64,000 bases of DNA from Sphingosinicella sp. LHD-64 (GCF_031157375.1 NZ_JAVIFV010000006.1:1-64000), one strand, 5' to 3'. Shown: positions 32,575 through 41,935, counted from the stretch's first letter. Made by a program: numbers and translations. The notes: generated by a model not told the origin, from the sequence alone.

Positions 32575-34023
32575 TCAATGTGCCGCCTCCGGCTCCTCGA
32601 CGGGCTTGGCCATGCGAATGAAGACCCAGCCGAGCACGGCGGCCAGCACCGCGAAGACGGCGCCGACTGCGAAGGCAGCCTGATAGCCGCCGTTGAGCGC
32701 CGTGAGCGCGTCCGCATTCGCGGCGCTGAGCTGCCCGGTCCGGGCCGCGGCGAGGCTGGCCAGCACGGCAAGCCCCAGCGCGCCGCCCATCATGAAGCTG
32801 GTGTTGACCAGCCCCGAGGCGACGCCGGATTCGCTCGGGCTGACGTCGCTCATCGCCGCCAGTAGCACCGGATTGAATGCCATGCCGGCGCCGAGGCCGA
32901 GCAGCAGCATGCCCGGCAGGATGTCGACGACGAAAGTGCCGTCGACCGGGGCCCGCGCGAACAGGGCGAGGCCGAGCGCGGCGAGGCCGAGCCCGCAGAC
33001 GATCGGCACCCTTATGCCGAAGCGCATCACGACCCGGGCCGAGAGGCCGAGCGAGAAGGCGGCCATGATCAGGTTCGCCGGCAAGAAGGCGAGACCGACC
33101 TGGAGCGGATCATAGTGCAGCACCTGCTGCATGTAGAGCGCCGAGAGAAAGAACCAGGCGAACATAGCGGCGGCCCAAAGCACGCCGATCACATTGGCGG
33201 TCGAGACGTTGCGCAGGCGGAACATCGAGAGCGGCACGAGGGGATGGGCGACGCGCGATTCGATGACCAGGAAGATGACAAGCAGCGCCACCGCCGCGCC
33301 GAACAACCCCAGCGTTTGCGGGGAGGTCCAGCCGGCGACGTTGCCGTTGATCACCGCATAGACGGCGAGCAGCATGCCGGCCGTGACCGTAAGGGCGCCG
33401 GAGACGTCGAGGCGCGGATCGGCATGTTCGTTGTGCGTGTCGGGCAGCAGCTTCAGGGAGAAGGCGATCACCGCCGCACCGATCGGCAGGTTGACGAGGA
33501 AGATCCAGTGCCAGTTGAACGCGTGCGTCAGGAACCCGCCGAGCATCGTCCCGATACTGCCGCCGGCGGAGGCGACGAAGGCGTAGACGCCCATCGCCTT
33601 GGCGCGCTCGGCTGGCTCGGTGAACAGGTCCATGATGAGCGACAGCGCCACGGCGGCGATCACCGCGCCGAAGATGCCCTGTGCCGCACGGGACGCGATC
33701 AGCACCTCCTGCGACTGGGCGAGGCCACAGGCGAGCGAGGTCAGGGCGAAGCCGGCAATGCCGATCAGAAACCACCTGCGATGCCCATAGAGGTCGCCGA
33801 GCCGGCCGCCGAGCAGCAGGAAGCCGCCGAAGGTCAGGATATAGGCGTTGAGCACCCAGGCGAGCGATGTGTCGTTGAAGCCGAGATCGGCCTTGATCGA
33901 CGGCAAGGCGACGGTGACGATGGTCGTGTCGAGCACGTCGATCAGCACGCCGAGGCAGAGCACCGTCAGCGCCAGCCAACGACGGTCCGTGGGCTTGGTC
34001 GCGCTGCTTTGATCGTCCCTCAT
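32575..34023 (-). CDS. MFS drug transporter, DHA2 (EmrB/QacA) family
   Basis: A 482-residue pump with about 14 membrane helices: DVLDTTIVTVALPSIKADLG at helix 1, motif A GGRLGDLYGHRRWFL, and motif C-like ASAGGSIGTMLGGFL. Unlike the EmrB at 28060 it has no adaptor gene and may act alone across the inner membrane. It is convergent with the alpha/beta hydrolase, with 5 bp between stops. The 72 bp to the PLD-family gene upstream hold its promoter; no regulator gene adjoins. Confidence 0.92.
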   Translation of the reverse strand: MRDDQSSATKPTDRRWLALTVLCLGVLIDVLDTTIVTVALPSIKADLGFNDTSLAWVLNAYILTFGGFLLLGGRLGDLYGHRRWFLIGIAGFALTSLACGLAQSQEVLIASRAAQGIFGAVIAAVALSLIMDLFTEPAERAKAMGVYAFVASAGGSIGTMLGGFLTHAFNWHWIFLVNLPIGAAVIAFSLKLLPDTHNEHADPRLDVSGALTVTAGMLLAVYAVINGNVAGWTSPQTLGLFGAAVALLVIFLVIESRVAHPLVPLSMFRLRNVSTANVIGVLWAAAMFAWFFLSALYMQQVLHYDPLQVGLAFLPANLIMAAFSLGLSARVVMRFGIRVPIVCGLGLAALGLALFARAPVDGTFVVDILPGMLLLGLGAGMAFNPVLLAAMSDVSPSESGVASGLVNTSFMMGGALGLAVLASLAAARTGQLSAANADALTALNGGYQAAFAVGAVFAVLAAVLGWVFIRMAKPVEEPEAAH

Positions 34024-34095
34024 GCCGTCCTCCGGTCTCGTCTCTACGACGAATGGCGAGCAGAAAACCGCATGAACTTTCTTCGAGGCGAAGAT

Positions 34096-35532
34096 CTATT
34101 TCGGCAAGCGCGGCCGGTGCAAACGTCGGAACAGGCCCCGGCGGCGGCCGATCGGCTCGAACATCTCGTCCGGCTCTTCAGGATCGAGAACCTCATGATC
34201 GGCGAGATAGGCCTCGACTGCGCTGAGATCGGGGACTTGGTACGGCCGCAGCGTCTTACCCGCTCCGACGAGACCTTCGATCGTCTCGATCAGCGAGCCT
34301 GTCTCGATGAAACGTGCCGAGACCTCCTTCGGATCGACGCCGAGATGCTCGGCCATGAGATCGGTGCGGATCGCCGCAATCCGTTCGCGGACGACCTCGC
34401 CCGCCGCCTCGGCGTCAATGATCACGTCGCACTCGGTGTCGAACCGCAGCGAGCGGTTGTTCATGTTGGAGGAGCCGCAGCGCAGAACGAGATCGTCGAC
34501 CACCATCAGCTTGGCATGGACGTAGATCGGCGTGCCAGCCGCCGTGAACGGATGGAAGATGCGGAAGCGGCCCTGGGTGTCGACCCGCCGGACCGCCTCG
34601 AACAGGCGGGCGCGGGCGTTGTCCATCGCCGTCTGCTCTAGCCAGCCGTCCGCCTGCTCGGGGTTGATGATGACGATCTCGGGCCCGTCGATCTCGGCGA
34701 GCCGCCGCGCCATCGCCTCGGCGATGCGGCGCGACGCGAAATATTGGGTCTCCGCATAGATGAAGCGGCGCGCGCGCGCGATCAGGGCGAGGTAGAGCGC
34801 CTCGATCTCAATAACTTCCCCGAAATCCCGGTAGCTCGGCGAGGTCCGGGCGATCCCGACCGGGATCTGCTCGAACTGGGGGTCGAGCTCCTCCGGCCAG
34901 CAGGGACCGGTCGTTCGCACCGGCCCGAGCTCTCGGCCACCCGAGCGGACCCACCGATCGCGGGCAAGTTCGCCCAAGGCAGCCGCGATCGGGCCCGCCA
35001 ACGCCATCGTGGCATCGTGCCACGGATCGTAGGGCTTGGCGCCCGGACCGACGCGACGCGGATCGTCGTCGCGATGGGTACGCGTGTCCCAGCGCCCCAC
35101 GGTCATGTCGATCCCGCCGCAGAAGGCGAGGCAATCGTCGATCACCACGATCTTCTGGTGATGCGAGGCGCCGGTCGGATGGGCGCCGTCGAGCCGGACA
35201 TGGATGCGCTTGTGCCACATCCAGCGCAGCAGCGTGATCGGGGTGATCCCTCGGAAGACCGATTTGAAGGCACCGACGTCCCAGCGAAGGAGATAGATGT
35301 CGAGATCGGGCCGCCGATCGGCGAGCCACAGGATGAATTCGCCGATCGTCGCCGGCTCGGCCGCATCGGCATCGCCGATCCTGAGCCGGGCATCAAAATC
35401 CCAACCAATGAGCATGATGCGTCGCTGCGCCTGCAGCATCGCGCTCCGTGCATGGTTGAAATAGTCGGCCGCATCGACGATGAGCGCGGCCCGGTCCGCC
35501 TGTTCGACTCGCCAGAGCGGATCGCCCGTCAC
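34096..35532 (-). CDS. Phospholipase D-family protein (cardiolipin synthase-like)
   Basis: A 478-residue protein with two HKD motifs: HHQKIVVIDDCLAFCGGID (about 140-158) and HAKLMVVDDLVLRCGSSN (about 360-377), each with the His, Lys and Asp of the PLD active site. No N-terminal membrane helices are visible, so it resembles soluble PLD-type phosphatidyltransferases or phospholipases rather than ClsA. It may transfer phosphatidyl groups between lipid and alcohol. Its start is 3 bp after the stop of phaZ on the same strand, so the two are probably cotranscribed. Confidence 0.88.
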   Translation of the reverse strand: MTGDPLWRVEQADRAALIVDAADYFNHARSAMLQAQRRIMLIGWDFDARLRIGDADAAEPATIGEFILWLADRRPDLDIYLLRWDVGAFKSVFRGITPITLLRWMWHKRIHVRLDGAHPTGASHHQKIVVIDDCLAFCGGIDMTVGRWDTRTHRDDDPRRVGPGAKPYDPWHDATMALAGPIAAALGELARDRWVRSGGRELGPVRTTGPCWPEELDPQFEQIPVGIARTSPSYRDFGEVIEIEALYLALIARARRFIYAETQYFASRRIAEAMARRLAEIDGPEIVIINPEQADGWLEQTAMDNARARLFEAVRRVDTQGRFRIFHPFTAAGTPIYVHAKLMVVDDLVLRCGSSNMNNRSLRFDTECDVIIDAEAAGEVVRERIAAIRTDLMAEHLGVDPKEVSARFIETGSLIETIEGLVGAGKTLRPYQVPDLSAVEAYLADHEVLDPEEPDEMFEPIGRRRGLFRRLHRPRLPK

Positions 35533-35535
35533 CGG

Positions 35536-36810
35536 TCAGCCGCTATGCTTCGCGATCCAGTCTTCGAGCACCGGCGCGATGCGGCCCCGCCACTTGCTGC
35601 CGTTGAAGATGCCGTAATGGCCGACGCCTTCCGCGAGATGATATTTCTTGAGGCGCACGGGCAATTCGCTCGAAATGTCGAGCGCGGCCTTGGTCTGGCC
35701 GATGCCGGAAATATCGTCGCGCTCCCCCTCGATCGCGAGCACAGCCACATCCTTCAGCGCCGCCGGATCGACCTTGCGGCCGCGGTGGGTCATCTTGCCC
35801 TTGGGCAACAGATGGCGCTGGAAGACGACGTCGATCGTCTGCAGGTAGAATTCCTCGGTCATGTCGCAGACCGCACGATACTCGTCATAGAAATCCTTGG
35901 TCGCATCGGCGCTCTCGCCATCGCCTTCGACGAGATGCTTGAACATCCCCCAGTGGCTGACGAGGTGGTTGCCGAAATTCATCGCCATGAAGCCGGCGAG
36001 CTGCAGGAAGCCCGGATAGACCCGCCGGCCCGCACCCGGATAGAGATAGGGCACGGTCATGATGACGTTGCGCTGGAACCATTCGAACGGACGCTGGGTG
36101 GCGACCGTGTTGACTTCGGTCGGCGCCTTGCGGGTGTCGATCGGCCCGCCCATCATGGCGAGCGTGCGCGGCCGCGCCGGATGGTCATCGGCGCTCATCA
36201 GACAGGCCGCGGCATAGGCCGGCACCGACGGCTGGCAGACCGCGAGCATATGCGCGCCCGGACCGATATGTTCGAGGAACGCGACCAGATAGTCGATATA
36301 GTCATCGAGATCGAAGCTGCCGTCGTCGATCGGCACCAGCTTCGCGTCGCGCCAGTCGGTGATGTAGACGTCGTGGCCGGGAAGCATCCGCTCGACCGTG
36401 CCGCGCAGCAGCGTCGCAAAGTGACCCGACATCGGCGCGACGATCAGCAGCTTGGGCGATCCTTCGATCGGCTTGCCGCGGGCGCCGAGGCGGACGAAGC
36501 GCTTCAGCTGCCCGAACGGCTTGCGAAGCACGATCTCCTCGCGAACCGCGACAGTCTCCCCGTCGATCGTCGTGCTGTCGAGACCGAATTCCGGCTTGCC
36601 ACGCGGCGCAGCGGCATGCGCGAAGACATCGAGGGCCGAAGCGGTGATCGGCCCCATATGGGAATAGGCGAGCGGGTTGATCGGATTCTGCATCCACGCC
36701 GCGCCCATATTGGCGAGGGTGCTGGCTCCGGCGAGGAGCGAGCGCTGCATCTCGTACGCGTCGTAAAGCAAACCGAGTCTCCCCACCCCTTGCCGCAGTG
36801 CAGCAAGCAT
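35536..36810 (-). CDS. phaZ: Intracellular polyhydroxyalkanoate depolymerase
   Basis: A 424-residue granule-associated depolymerase that mobilises stored PHB. Family features: the N-terminal LLYDAYEMQRSLLAGAS, VAPMSGHFATLLRGTVE, DVYITDWRDAKLVP, and the nucleophile Cys in AVCQPSVPAYAA, used instead of Ser in this intracellular type. The late EGERDDISG and EGVGHYGIFNG supply Asp and His. The start is uncertain: ATG 36810 (MLAALRQ) is near the family's usual start, whereas an ATG at 36882 adds 24 residues. No phaC or phasin gene is in the window. Confidence 0.9.
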   Translation of the reverse strand: MLAALRQGVGRLGLLYDAYEMQRSLLAGASTLANMGAAWMQNPINPLAYSHMGPITASALDVFAHAAAPRGKPEFGLDSTTIDGETVAVREEIVLRKPFGQLKRFVRLGARGKPIEGSPKLLIVAPMSGHFATLLRGTVERMLPGHDVYITDWRDAKLVPIDDGSFDLDDYIDYLVAFLEHIGPGAHMLAVCQPSVPAYAAACLMSADDHPARPRTLAMMGGPIDTRKAPTEVNTVATQRPFEWFQRNVIMTVPYLYPGAGRRVYPGFLQLAGFMAMNFGNHLVSHWGMFKHLVEGDGESADATKDFYDEYRAVCDMTEEFYLQTIDVVFQRHLLPKGKMTHRGRKVDPAALKDVAVLAIEGERDDISGIGQTKAALDISSELPVRLKKYHLAEGVGHYGIFNGSKWRGRIAPVLEDWIAKHSG

Positions 36811-36916
36811 ATGAGCCTCGATTCGGGATTTATCCAGTGCGGAATCGGCAGGCCGTCCCGAAAGGGCATCGGGGCCCGCCATTGAGCCGCTGCGCCCCGG
36901 CTGCTACGCCGCGGCC

Positions 36917-38689
36917 ATGGCTGCTCGTCCCGAACCCGCGCCGCTGCGCAAGATCGGCAATCTCAGGATGATCTGGCAGCGGGCGATCCGCTATCCGGGC
37001 AAGATCGCTGCCGCCGGCTTCTGCCTGCTCATCGCCGCGGCGGCGACCCTCGCGATCCCCGACGGCTTCCGGCGTGTGATCGACGAGGGATTCAGCCAGC
37101 CGAGCGCCGAGATCGGCCATCATTTCAACTATCTGTTCGCGATGGTGATCGTCCTCGCTTTGGCCTCGGCGGGGCGCTTCTATTTCGTCTCCATGCTCGG
37201 CGAGCGGGTCGTCGCCGACGTGCGCGGCGCCGTACATGACAATCTTCTTCGGCTCGAGCCCCGCTTTTTCGAGGAGAACCGGCCGTCGGAGATCGCGTCG
37301 CGGATCACGGCCGATACGTCGGTCATCGAGCTGGTGGTGAGCTCGACCGTGTCGGTCGCGCTGCGCAATCTCGTCATGGGCATCGGCGGCGTCATCTATC
37401 TGTTCACGCTGGCGCCGGGGCTGACCGCGGGGCTGCTGCTCGGCATTCCGCTGATCGTCATGCCCATCGTGCTGCTCGGCCGGCGGGTGCGCAACATCTC
37501 GCGCTCGAGCCAGGACCGGGTGGCGGATTTGGGCACGATCGTCGCCGAGACGCTGGGCGCAATGAAGATCGTCCAGGCCTTTGGCCAGGAGCGACGCGAG
37601 AGTGACCGCTTCCGCACCGCCGTGGAGAACGCGATGGCGACGGCGCGCCGGCGGATCGTGCTGCGTGCCTTCCTGACCGCGACCGTGATCGCGATGCTGT
37701 TCGGCGGCCTCACCTTGCTGATGTGGCAGGCCGCGGTCGACGTGTCGGAGGGGCAGATCAGCGGCGGCACCATCGCCGCCTTCGTGCTGACCGGCGGGCT
37801 CGTCGCCAATGCCTTCGCGCAGCTGACCGAAGTCTATGGCGACCTGCTGCGCGGCGCCGGCGCGGCGGGGCGGCTCGCCGAGCTGCTTGCCGAAGTCCCG
37901 GAGATCCGCGCGCCGGCCAATCCCATCCCCCTGCCCGCGCCGGCACAAGGCGCGCTCGCGTTCGAGAACGTCAGCTTCCACTATCCGACGCGCAAGGAAG
38001 TCAGCGCGCTGAACGATTTCAACCTGGCAGTCGCGCCGGGCGAGCTGGTCGCCGTCGTGGGCCCGTCAGGCGCGGGCAAATCGACCCTGTTCCAGCTCGC
38101 CCAGCGTTTCTACGATCCGCAGGCGGGAGCGATCCGGCTCGATGGCGTCGACCTCAGGGAGGCTGACCCCAACGATGCGCGCGCGCGGATCGCCTATGTG
38201 CCGCAGGAGACGGTGATCTTCGCGGCCTCGGCCCGCGACAATCTGCGCTATGGCAAGTGGGAGGCGAGCGACGAGGAGCTGTGGGGCGCGGCCGAGGCGG
38301 CGAATGCGGCCGAGTTCCTGCGCAAGCTTCCGAATGGGCTCGACACCTTCCTTGGCGAAGGCGGCGCCCGCCTCTCCGGTGGCCAGCGTCAGCGCGTCGC
38401 CATCGCCCGCGCGCTGCTCCGGGATGCGCCGTTGCTGCTGCTCGACGAGGCCACCTCGGCACTCGACGCCGAGAGCGAGCGTCTCGTTCAGGCGTCGCTC
38501 GAGCGGCTGTTCGAAGGGCGGACGACGATCGTCATCGCGCACCGCCTCGCGACCGTGCGCGCGGCGGACCGGATCATCGTGATGGATCATGGCGCCATCG
38601 TCGAGGAAGGAAGCCATGACATGCTCAACGCACGGAGCGGGCTGTATGCCCGCCTCGCGCGACTCCAGTTCGAAGGGCTGGCCGCCTAG
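36917..38689 (+). CDS. ABC exporter, fused permease-ATPase (MsbA-like)
   Basis: A 590-residue half-transporter that should work as a homodimer. Six membrane helices occupy about 25-305. The ATPase follows: Walker A GPSGAGKST, Q-loop YVPQETVIF, signature LSGGQRQRVAIARAL, Walker B LLLLDEATSALD and H-loop IVIAHRLATV. This lipid A/drug exporter group is wide; members with this domain order in alphaproteobacteria export lipids or drugs, and the substrate is not visible. It is divergent from phaZ with about 100 bp between. Confidence 0.92.
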   Translation: MAARPEPAPLRKIGNLRMIWQRAIRYPGKIAAAGFCLLIAAAATLAIPDGFRRVIDEGFSQPSAEIGHHFNYLFAMVIVLALASAGRFYFVSMLGERVVADVRGAVHDNLLRLEPRFFEENRPSEIASRITADTSVIELVVSSTVSVALRNLVMGIGGVIYLFTLAPGLTAGLLLGIPLIVMPIVLLGRRVRNISRSSQDRVADLGTIVAETLGAMKIVQAFGQERRESDRFRTAVENAMATARRRIVLRAFLTATVIAMLFGGLTLLMWQAAVDVSEGQISGGTIAAFVLTGGLVANAFAQLTEVYGDLLRGAGAAGRLAELLAEVPEIRAPANPIPLPAPAQGALAFENVSFHYPTRKEVSALNDFNLAVAPGELVAVVGPSGAGKSTLFQLAQRFYDPQAGAIRLDGVDLREADPNDARARIAYVPQETVIFAASARDNLRYGKWEASDEELWGAAEAANAAEFLRKLPNGLDTFLGEGGARLSGGQRQRVAIARALLRDAPLLLLDEATSALDAESERLVQASLERLFEGRTTIVIAHRLATVRAADRIIVMDHGAIVEEGSHDMLNARSGLYARLARLQFEGLAA

Positions 38690-39076
38690 CTATTCCTGGA
38701 CCGGCGCCAGCTCGGGGAGCCAGGCGCAGCGCAATTCGCCATAGACCTCGACGGCGGGGACCGGGTACGCCGCATCGGCGAAACCGCCGACGGGCACGCT
38801 GATCATGCCGGGCCGCAGCTCGATCTCGTACCAGACGGTCGTGCCGCAGGTCGGGCAGAAGGAGGTGCGAGCCCAGTTGCCGGACTCGGCGACGCGGGTG
38901 AACTGGCTCGCCGGTCCGCTTGTGCTGACCTGATCGGCCGCAAAGGTGGCGTTCCAGGCGAAGGCGGAGCCGGTGGCGCGCTTGCACGCCCCGCAGTCGC
39001 AGACGGAATTGCGGACCGGTTCGCCCCGGGTCACGACCTTGAGCGCGCCGCAGCGGCAGGTGGCTTCACGTTCCAT
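38690..39076 (-). CDS. GFA/CENP-V family zinc protein
   Basis: A 128-residue protein with the zinc-binding pattern of the glutathione-dependent formaldehyde-activating (GFA) fold: CRCGALKV near the N-terminus, CDCGACKRATGSAF, and FCPTCGTTVWYE. The family's enzymatic role is doubtful in most members. The gene's stop abuts the stop of the convergent ABC exporter. It lies downstream of the terminator of the tonB operon, so it has its own promoter in the 39077-39106 gap or reads through. Confidence 0.88.
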   Translation of the reverse strand: MEREATCRCGALKVVTRGEPVRNSVCDCGACKRATGSAFAWNATFAADQVSTSGPASQFTRVAESGNWARTSFCPTCGTTVWYEIELRPGMISVPVGGFADAAYPVPAVEVYGELRCAWLPELAPVQE

Positions 39077-39106
39077 GGCCTGATGCTAGCGACAAACCGG
39101 GCCATG

Positions 39107-39133
39107 AAAAAGGGCGGCCCCGAAGGGCCGCCC
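39107..39133 (-). terminator. Rho-independent terminator of the tonB-exbBDD operon
   Basis: A perfect 9-bp stem, GGGCGGCCC and GGGCCGCCC, with a 4-base loop (CGAA on the plus strand), followed on the minus strand by five Ts (39111-39107). It begins 26 bp after the exbD stop at 39160. Confidence 0.9.
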
Positions 39134-39159
39134 GATCTCGTATCCAAGCGAAGCCGGGA

Positions 39160-39588
39160 TCAGTTGAACGTGGCGTATGCCTCGTTGCCGACAAAGCCCA
39201 TCGACTGGACATTGGCGCGCTTGGTGACAGCAAGCACCTCGTCCACCGTGTCGTAGCGCGCTTCCGGATGGGGCTGCAGGTGCAGCTCCGGTGTCGGGCG
39301 CATCGTGGTGGTGATGTCCAGATACTGGCGCAGCGTGGTCAGATCGACCGGCGTACCGTTCCATGTCACCGTATTGTCCGGCATGATCACGATCTTGTTC
39401 TTGACCGGATCGATCGGCGGCGGTGTCTGGTTCGGATTGTCCACCGGCAGGTCGAGCTTCACCGCGTGGGTCTGCACCGGGATGGTGATGATGAACATGA
39501 TCAGGAGCACCAGCATGACGTCGATGAGCGGCGTCGTGTTGATGTCCATCATCGGTTCGCCGGCGTCGGAAGATACCGCGGCACCCAT
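39160..39588 (-). CDS. exbD: Biopolymer transport protein ExbD (second copy)
   Basis: A 142-residue protein with the ExbD plan: a short cytoplasmic N-terminus ending MDINTTPLIDVMLVLLIMFI, where the Asp in the single membrane helix (PLIDVMLVLL) carries protons, and a periplasmic domain. With ExbB and TonB it turns the proton gradient into energy for outer membrane receptors such as the one at 11718. It is the last gene of the operon, 25 bp after the first exbD. A pair of ExbD paralogues is common in sphingomonads and xanthomonads. Confidence 0.93.
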   Translation of the reverse strand: MGAAVSSDAGEPMMDINTTPLIDVMLVLLIMFIITIPVQTHAVKLDLPVDNPNQTPPPIDPVKNKIVIMPDNTVTWNGTPVDLTTLRQYLDITTTMRPTPELHLQPHPEARYDTVDEVLAVTKRANVQSMGFVGNEAYATFN

Positions 39589-39613
39589 AGTCGTAACTCC
39601 TAACTAAATCCGA

Positions 39614-40090
39614 TCAGAACCGAATGCCGCCGCGGGGCGGAGGCTCGGAAATGAACCCGACCCGCGAGAAGCCGGCGCGCTGCATGGTGAAGATCGCGCC
39701 GCCGAGGCAACGCCATGGCGTGGCGGAGTCGCCGCGGATATGCGCCTCGGGAAGCTCGGTCACATTGGCCGGGCCGCCTTGCTTTTCGATCTCGTCCTCG
39801 AGCTTCGCCACGGCCAAGTCGAGCAACCGCTGGGAATCCACCCGCTGGAGACCCCAATAGACTTCGCACTGGCCATCCACCGCCCGGACGGAGAGGTTCA
39901 CATTCTCGGGCTTGGTCTGGGTCGGCTCGAAGTCCACTTTCGGCAACTCGACCGGGACGGTCTGCAACACGACGGGGACCGCGATGAGGAAGATGATCAG
40001 CAGCACCAGCATGACGTCGACGAGCGGCGTCGTGTTGATGTCGGACATCGGGACGTCTTCGTCGCCGGTTTCGCCGACCTGCATGGACAT
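39614..40090 (-). CDS. exbD: Biopolymer transport protein ExbD (first copy)
   Basis: A 158-residue ExbD with DINTTPLVDVMLVLLIIFLI carrying the proton-path Asp and a periplasmic domain (VELPKVDFEPTQTKPENVNL). It shares the membrane helix with the second copy, but the periplasmic half differs, with an added C-terminal stretch (GAIFTMQRAGFSRVGFISEP). The two may form a mixed dimer in the ExbB pentamer. There are 95 bp between exbB and this gene. Confidence 0.93.
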   Translation of the reverse strand: MSMQVGETGDEDVPMSDINTTPLVDVMLVLLIIFLIAVPVVLQTVPVELPKVDFEPTQTKPENVNLSVRAVDGQCEVYWGLQRVDSQRLLDLAVAKLEDEIEKQGGPANVTELPEAHIRGDSATPWRCLGGAIFTMQRAGFSRVGFISEPPPRGGIRF

Positions 40091-40185
40091 AGTTCAGTTC
40101 CTATCCTGACTCACCGCCGCCGCGCAGACGACGGTCCAACATGGCGACGGGGCCCGCACCAACCGGCCCGTCGCCATTATCTTCC

Positions 40186-40983
40186 TTAGGCCTTGGGCGC
40201 GGTGGTCGCGGCGGCGCCAGCGGCGGTCGTCGCACCTGCTGCCGGACGCGCGGCCGGAGCGGTCGCCGGACGGGCCGGAGCGGCGGCACGAACCGTCGGC
40301 TTCAGCGCGCCGCCCGAGACCAGGTAGCCATGAACGTCGTTGGCGAAACGGGCGAGCTCCTCGCTGATCGCCTTGTTGCGGCGCTGCAGCCAGTTGTACT
40401 GCATAACGGCCGGAACTGCGACGACGAGGCCGAGCGCGGTCATGATCAGCGCCTCGCCGACCGGGCCGGCGACCGCGTCGATCGACGCCTGGCCGGACGC
40501 GCCGATCTTGATCAGCGCGCGGTAGATGCCGACGACGGTGCCGAACAGTCCGACGAACGGGGCGGTCGAGCCGACGGTCGCGAGCAGCGCAAGGCCGGTC
40601 GCGAGCTTGGCGTTAATCGCGCCCTGGCTGCGGGCCAGGGACGACTGCATCCAGTCATGCTGGTCGACCGGGTCGGTCAGCTTGGTGTGCTGCTCTTCGG
40701 CAAGAAGGCCGTCATCGACGATCTGACGATAGGCGCCGTTCTTGGCGAGCTTGTTGGCGCCTTCGCGCAGGTTGGCGGACTGCCAGAAGGCGGTGCGGGC
40801 ACGACGACCCTCGTTGATGATCTTCTGCTGCTCGATGAACTTCACGAAGAAGACGTACCAGGAGCCTACCGACATCAAGACGAGGATGCCGAAGGTGAGG
40901 TACGCGATGACGCCGCCCTGCTCGAGCGCGGCCATCAGGCCATAGGGGTTTTCGCCGGCCGCGGCGGGTGCTGGTGCTGCCAT
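40186..40983 (-). CDS. exbB: ExbB/TolQ-type proton channel subunit
   Basis: A 265-residue inner membrane protein with three helices: about 24-45 (IAYLTFGILVLMSVGSWYVF), 150-170 and 195-215. The conserved core GLALLATVGSTAPFVGLFGT and VVGIYRALIKIG matches the MotA/TolQ/ExbB family. The last 40 residues are an Ala/Pro/Thr-rich tail (RPATAPAARPAAGATTAAGA), odd for the family and perhaps flexible. The N-terminus is also Ala/Pro-rich. It forms the channel of the TonB complex. Confidence 0.94.
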   Translation of the reverse strand: MAAPAPAAAGENPYGLMAALEQGGVIAYLTFGILVLMSVGSWYVFFVKFIEQQKIINEGRRARTAFWQSANLREGANKLAKNGAYRQIVDDGLLAEEQHTKLTDPVDQHDWMQSSLARSQGAINAKLATGLALLATVGSTAPFVGLFGTVVGIYRALIKIGASGQASIDAVAGPVGEALIMTALGLVVAVPAVMQYNWLQRRNKAISEELARFANDVHGYLVSGGALKPTVRAAAPARPATAPAARPAAGATTAAGAAATTAPKA

Positions 40984-41043
40984 TTTAAGTAGTCCCTCTC
41001 AGTTAATTCGGTTGAAAACTTGAAATCTGCGTGCGTGACGAGA

Positions 41044-41706
41044 TCATTGATCCTGAATCTGCCACCGGATCGGCGGTGCATTCACCGTATCGCTCGTGGC
41101 CGCGCCGGTATTGTCCCTCGCCGGCGTGAAACGTGCGCGGCTGCGCAGCAACCGGCAGGTCGTCGAGTCGAGCGAGGACGATCCGCTGCCGGAGGTCACC
41201 TCGCAGGCCGACACACGGCCGTTGGTATCGATCGTCAGCCGGACGCGAACGGTGCCGGCCTCGCCGTTGCGCAGCGCGGCGGACGGATAATCGTCGGCGG
41301 TGATCAAGCCCTGAAGGTTGGCGCGGGCGCGGGCCGGCTCGACGACGCGCGGCGGCGGCGGCGGCGCCGGGGGCGCCGGGGGCGCCGGGGGCGCGGTAGG
41401 CGTGATCACCGGCGGCGGCGCGATCCGCACCGTGGTGATCGTCGGCGCCGGGGCATTGGTGCGCACGAGCGGCGGTGGCGATACGACCGGCGGCGGCGGC
41501 GCTTCCTTCGGCGGCTCGGGCGGCGGCTCCTCGGGGGGCGGCGGCTCCTCGGTGACGTCGAACGTCTTCAGATCTTCCTGCACCGCCTTGACATATTTGT
41601 AGGCGAGGCCGGTGACGAAGGCGTAGCCAATGAGGGCATGGAGCACGGCCACCATGATGATGGCCCACATGCGTCCCCGGGTCATTCCCTGATCAACGTA
41701 CGACAT
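41044..41706 (-). CDS. tonB: Energy transducer TonB
   Basis: A 220-residue TonB: an N-terminal helix (MWAIIMVAVLHALIGYAFV, about 13-31, with the functional His) and a long Pro-rich spacer (EEPPPPEEPPPEPPKEAPPP, later PPAPPAPPAPPPPP). The C-terminal TonB domain ends DYPSAALRNGEAGTVRVRLT, then SLDSTTCRLLRSRARFTPA. The Pro run is encoded by a short tandem repeat of a 9-base G+C-rich unit near 41365-41393. It is first in tonB-exbB-exbD-exbD. The 229-bp divergent upstream region contains its promoter; no perfect Fur box was seen there. Confidence 0.94.
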   Translation of the reverse strand: MSYVDQGMTRGRMWAIIMVAVLHALIGYAFVTGLAYKYVKAVQEDLKTFDVTEEPPPPEEPPPEPPKEAPPPPVVSPPPLVRTNAPAPTITTVRIAPPPVITPTAPPAPPAPPAPPPPPRVVEPARARANLQGLITADDYPSAALRNGEAGTVRVRLTIDTNGRVSACEVTSGSGSSSLDSTTCRLLRSRARFTPARDNTGAATSDTVNAPPIRWQIQDQ

Positions 41707-41910
41707 TAATCAGCCGCGCTCCCTCTCTCTTGCTGACGGTCCATCCGGTTCGGTAAAACGCAGCGGCCGCTAATCGGTTCATCCATGTAACGGACATGGA
41801 CGCGGTCGGTGTCTCTATAGTGACAGTTTCCGCGACGCAATCCTTCATGTCTCTGTGAGCATGGCCGATTTCCGCGGCAATGCAAGGTTAATGCGCGTGC
41901 CCGTACAAAA

Positions 41911-41922
41911 ATCGTATACGAT
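41911..41922. promoter_or_regulatory. Perfect 12-bp palindrome before an unknown gene
   Basis: ATCGTATACGAT, centred 19 bp before the ATG at 41936, in the divergent tonB region. TATACG could serve as a -10, so the site may be an operator; similar GTATAC-centred palindromes are bound by GntR-family regulators. No regulator gene is adjacent. Confidence 0.4.
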
Positions 41923-41935
41923 AGTCTAGAGGTAG

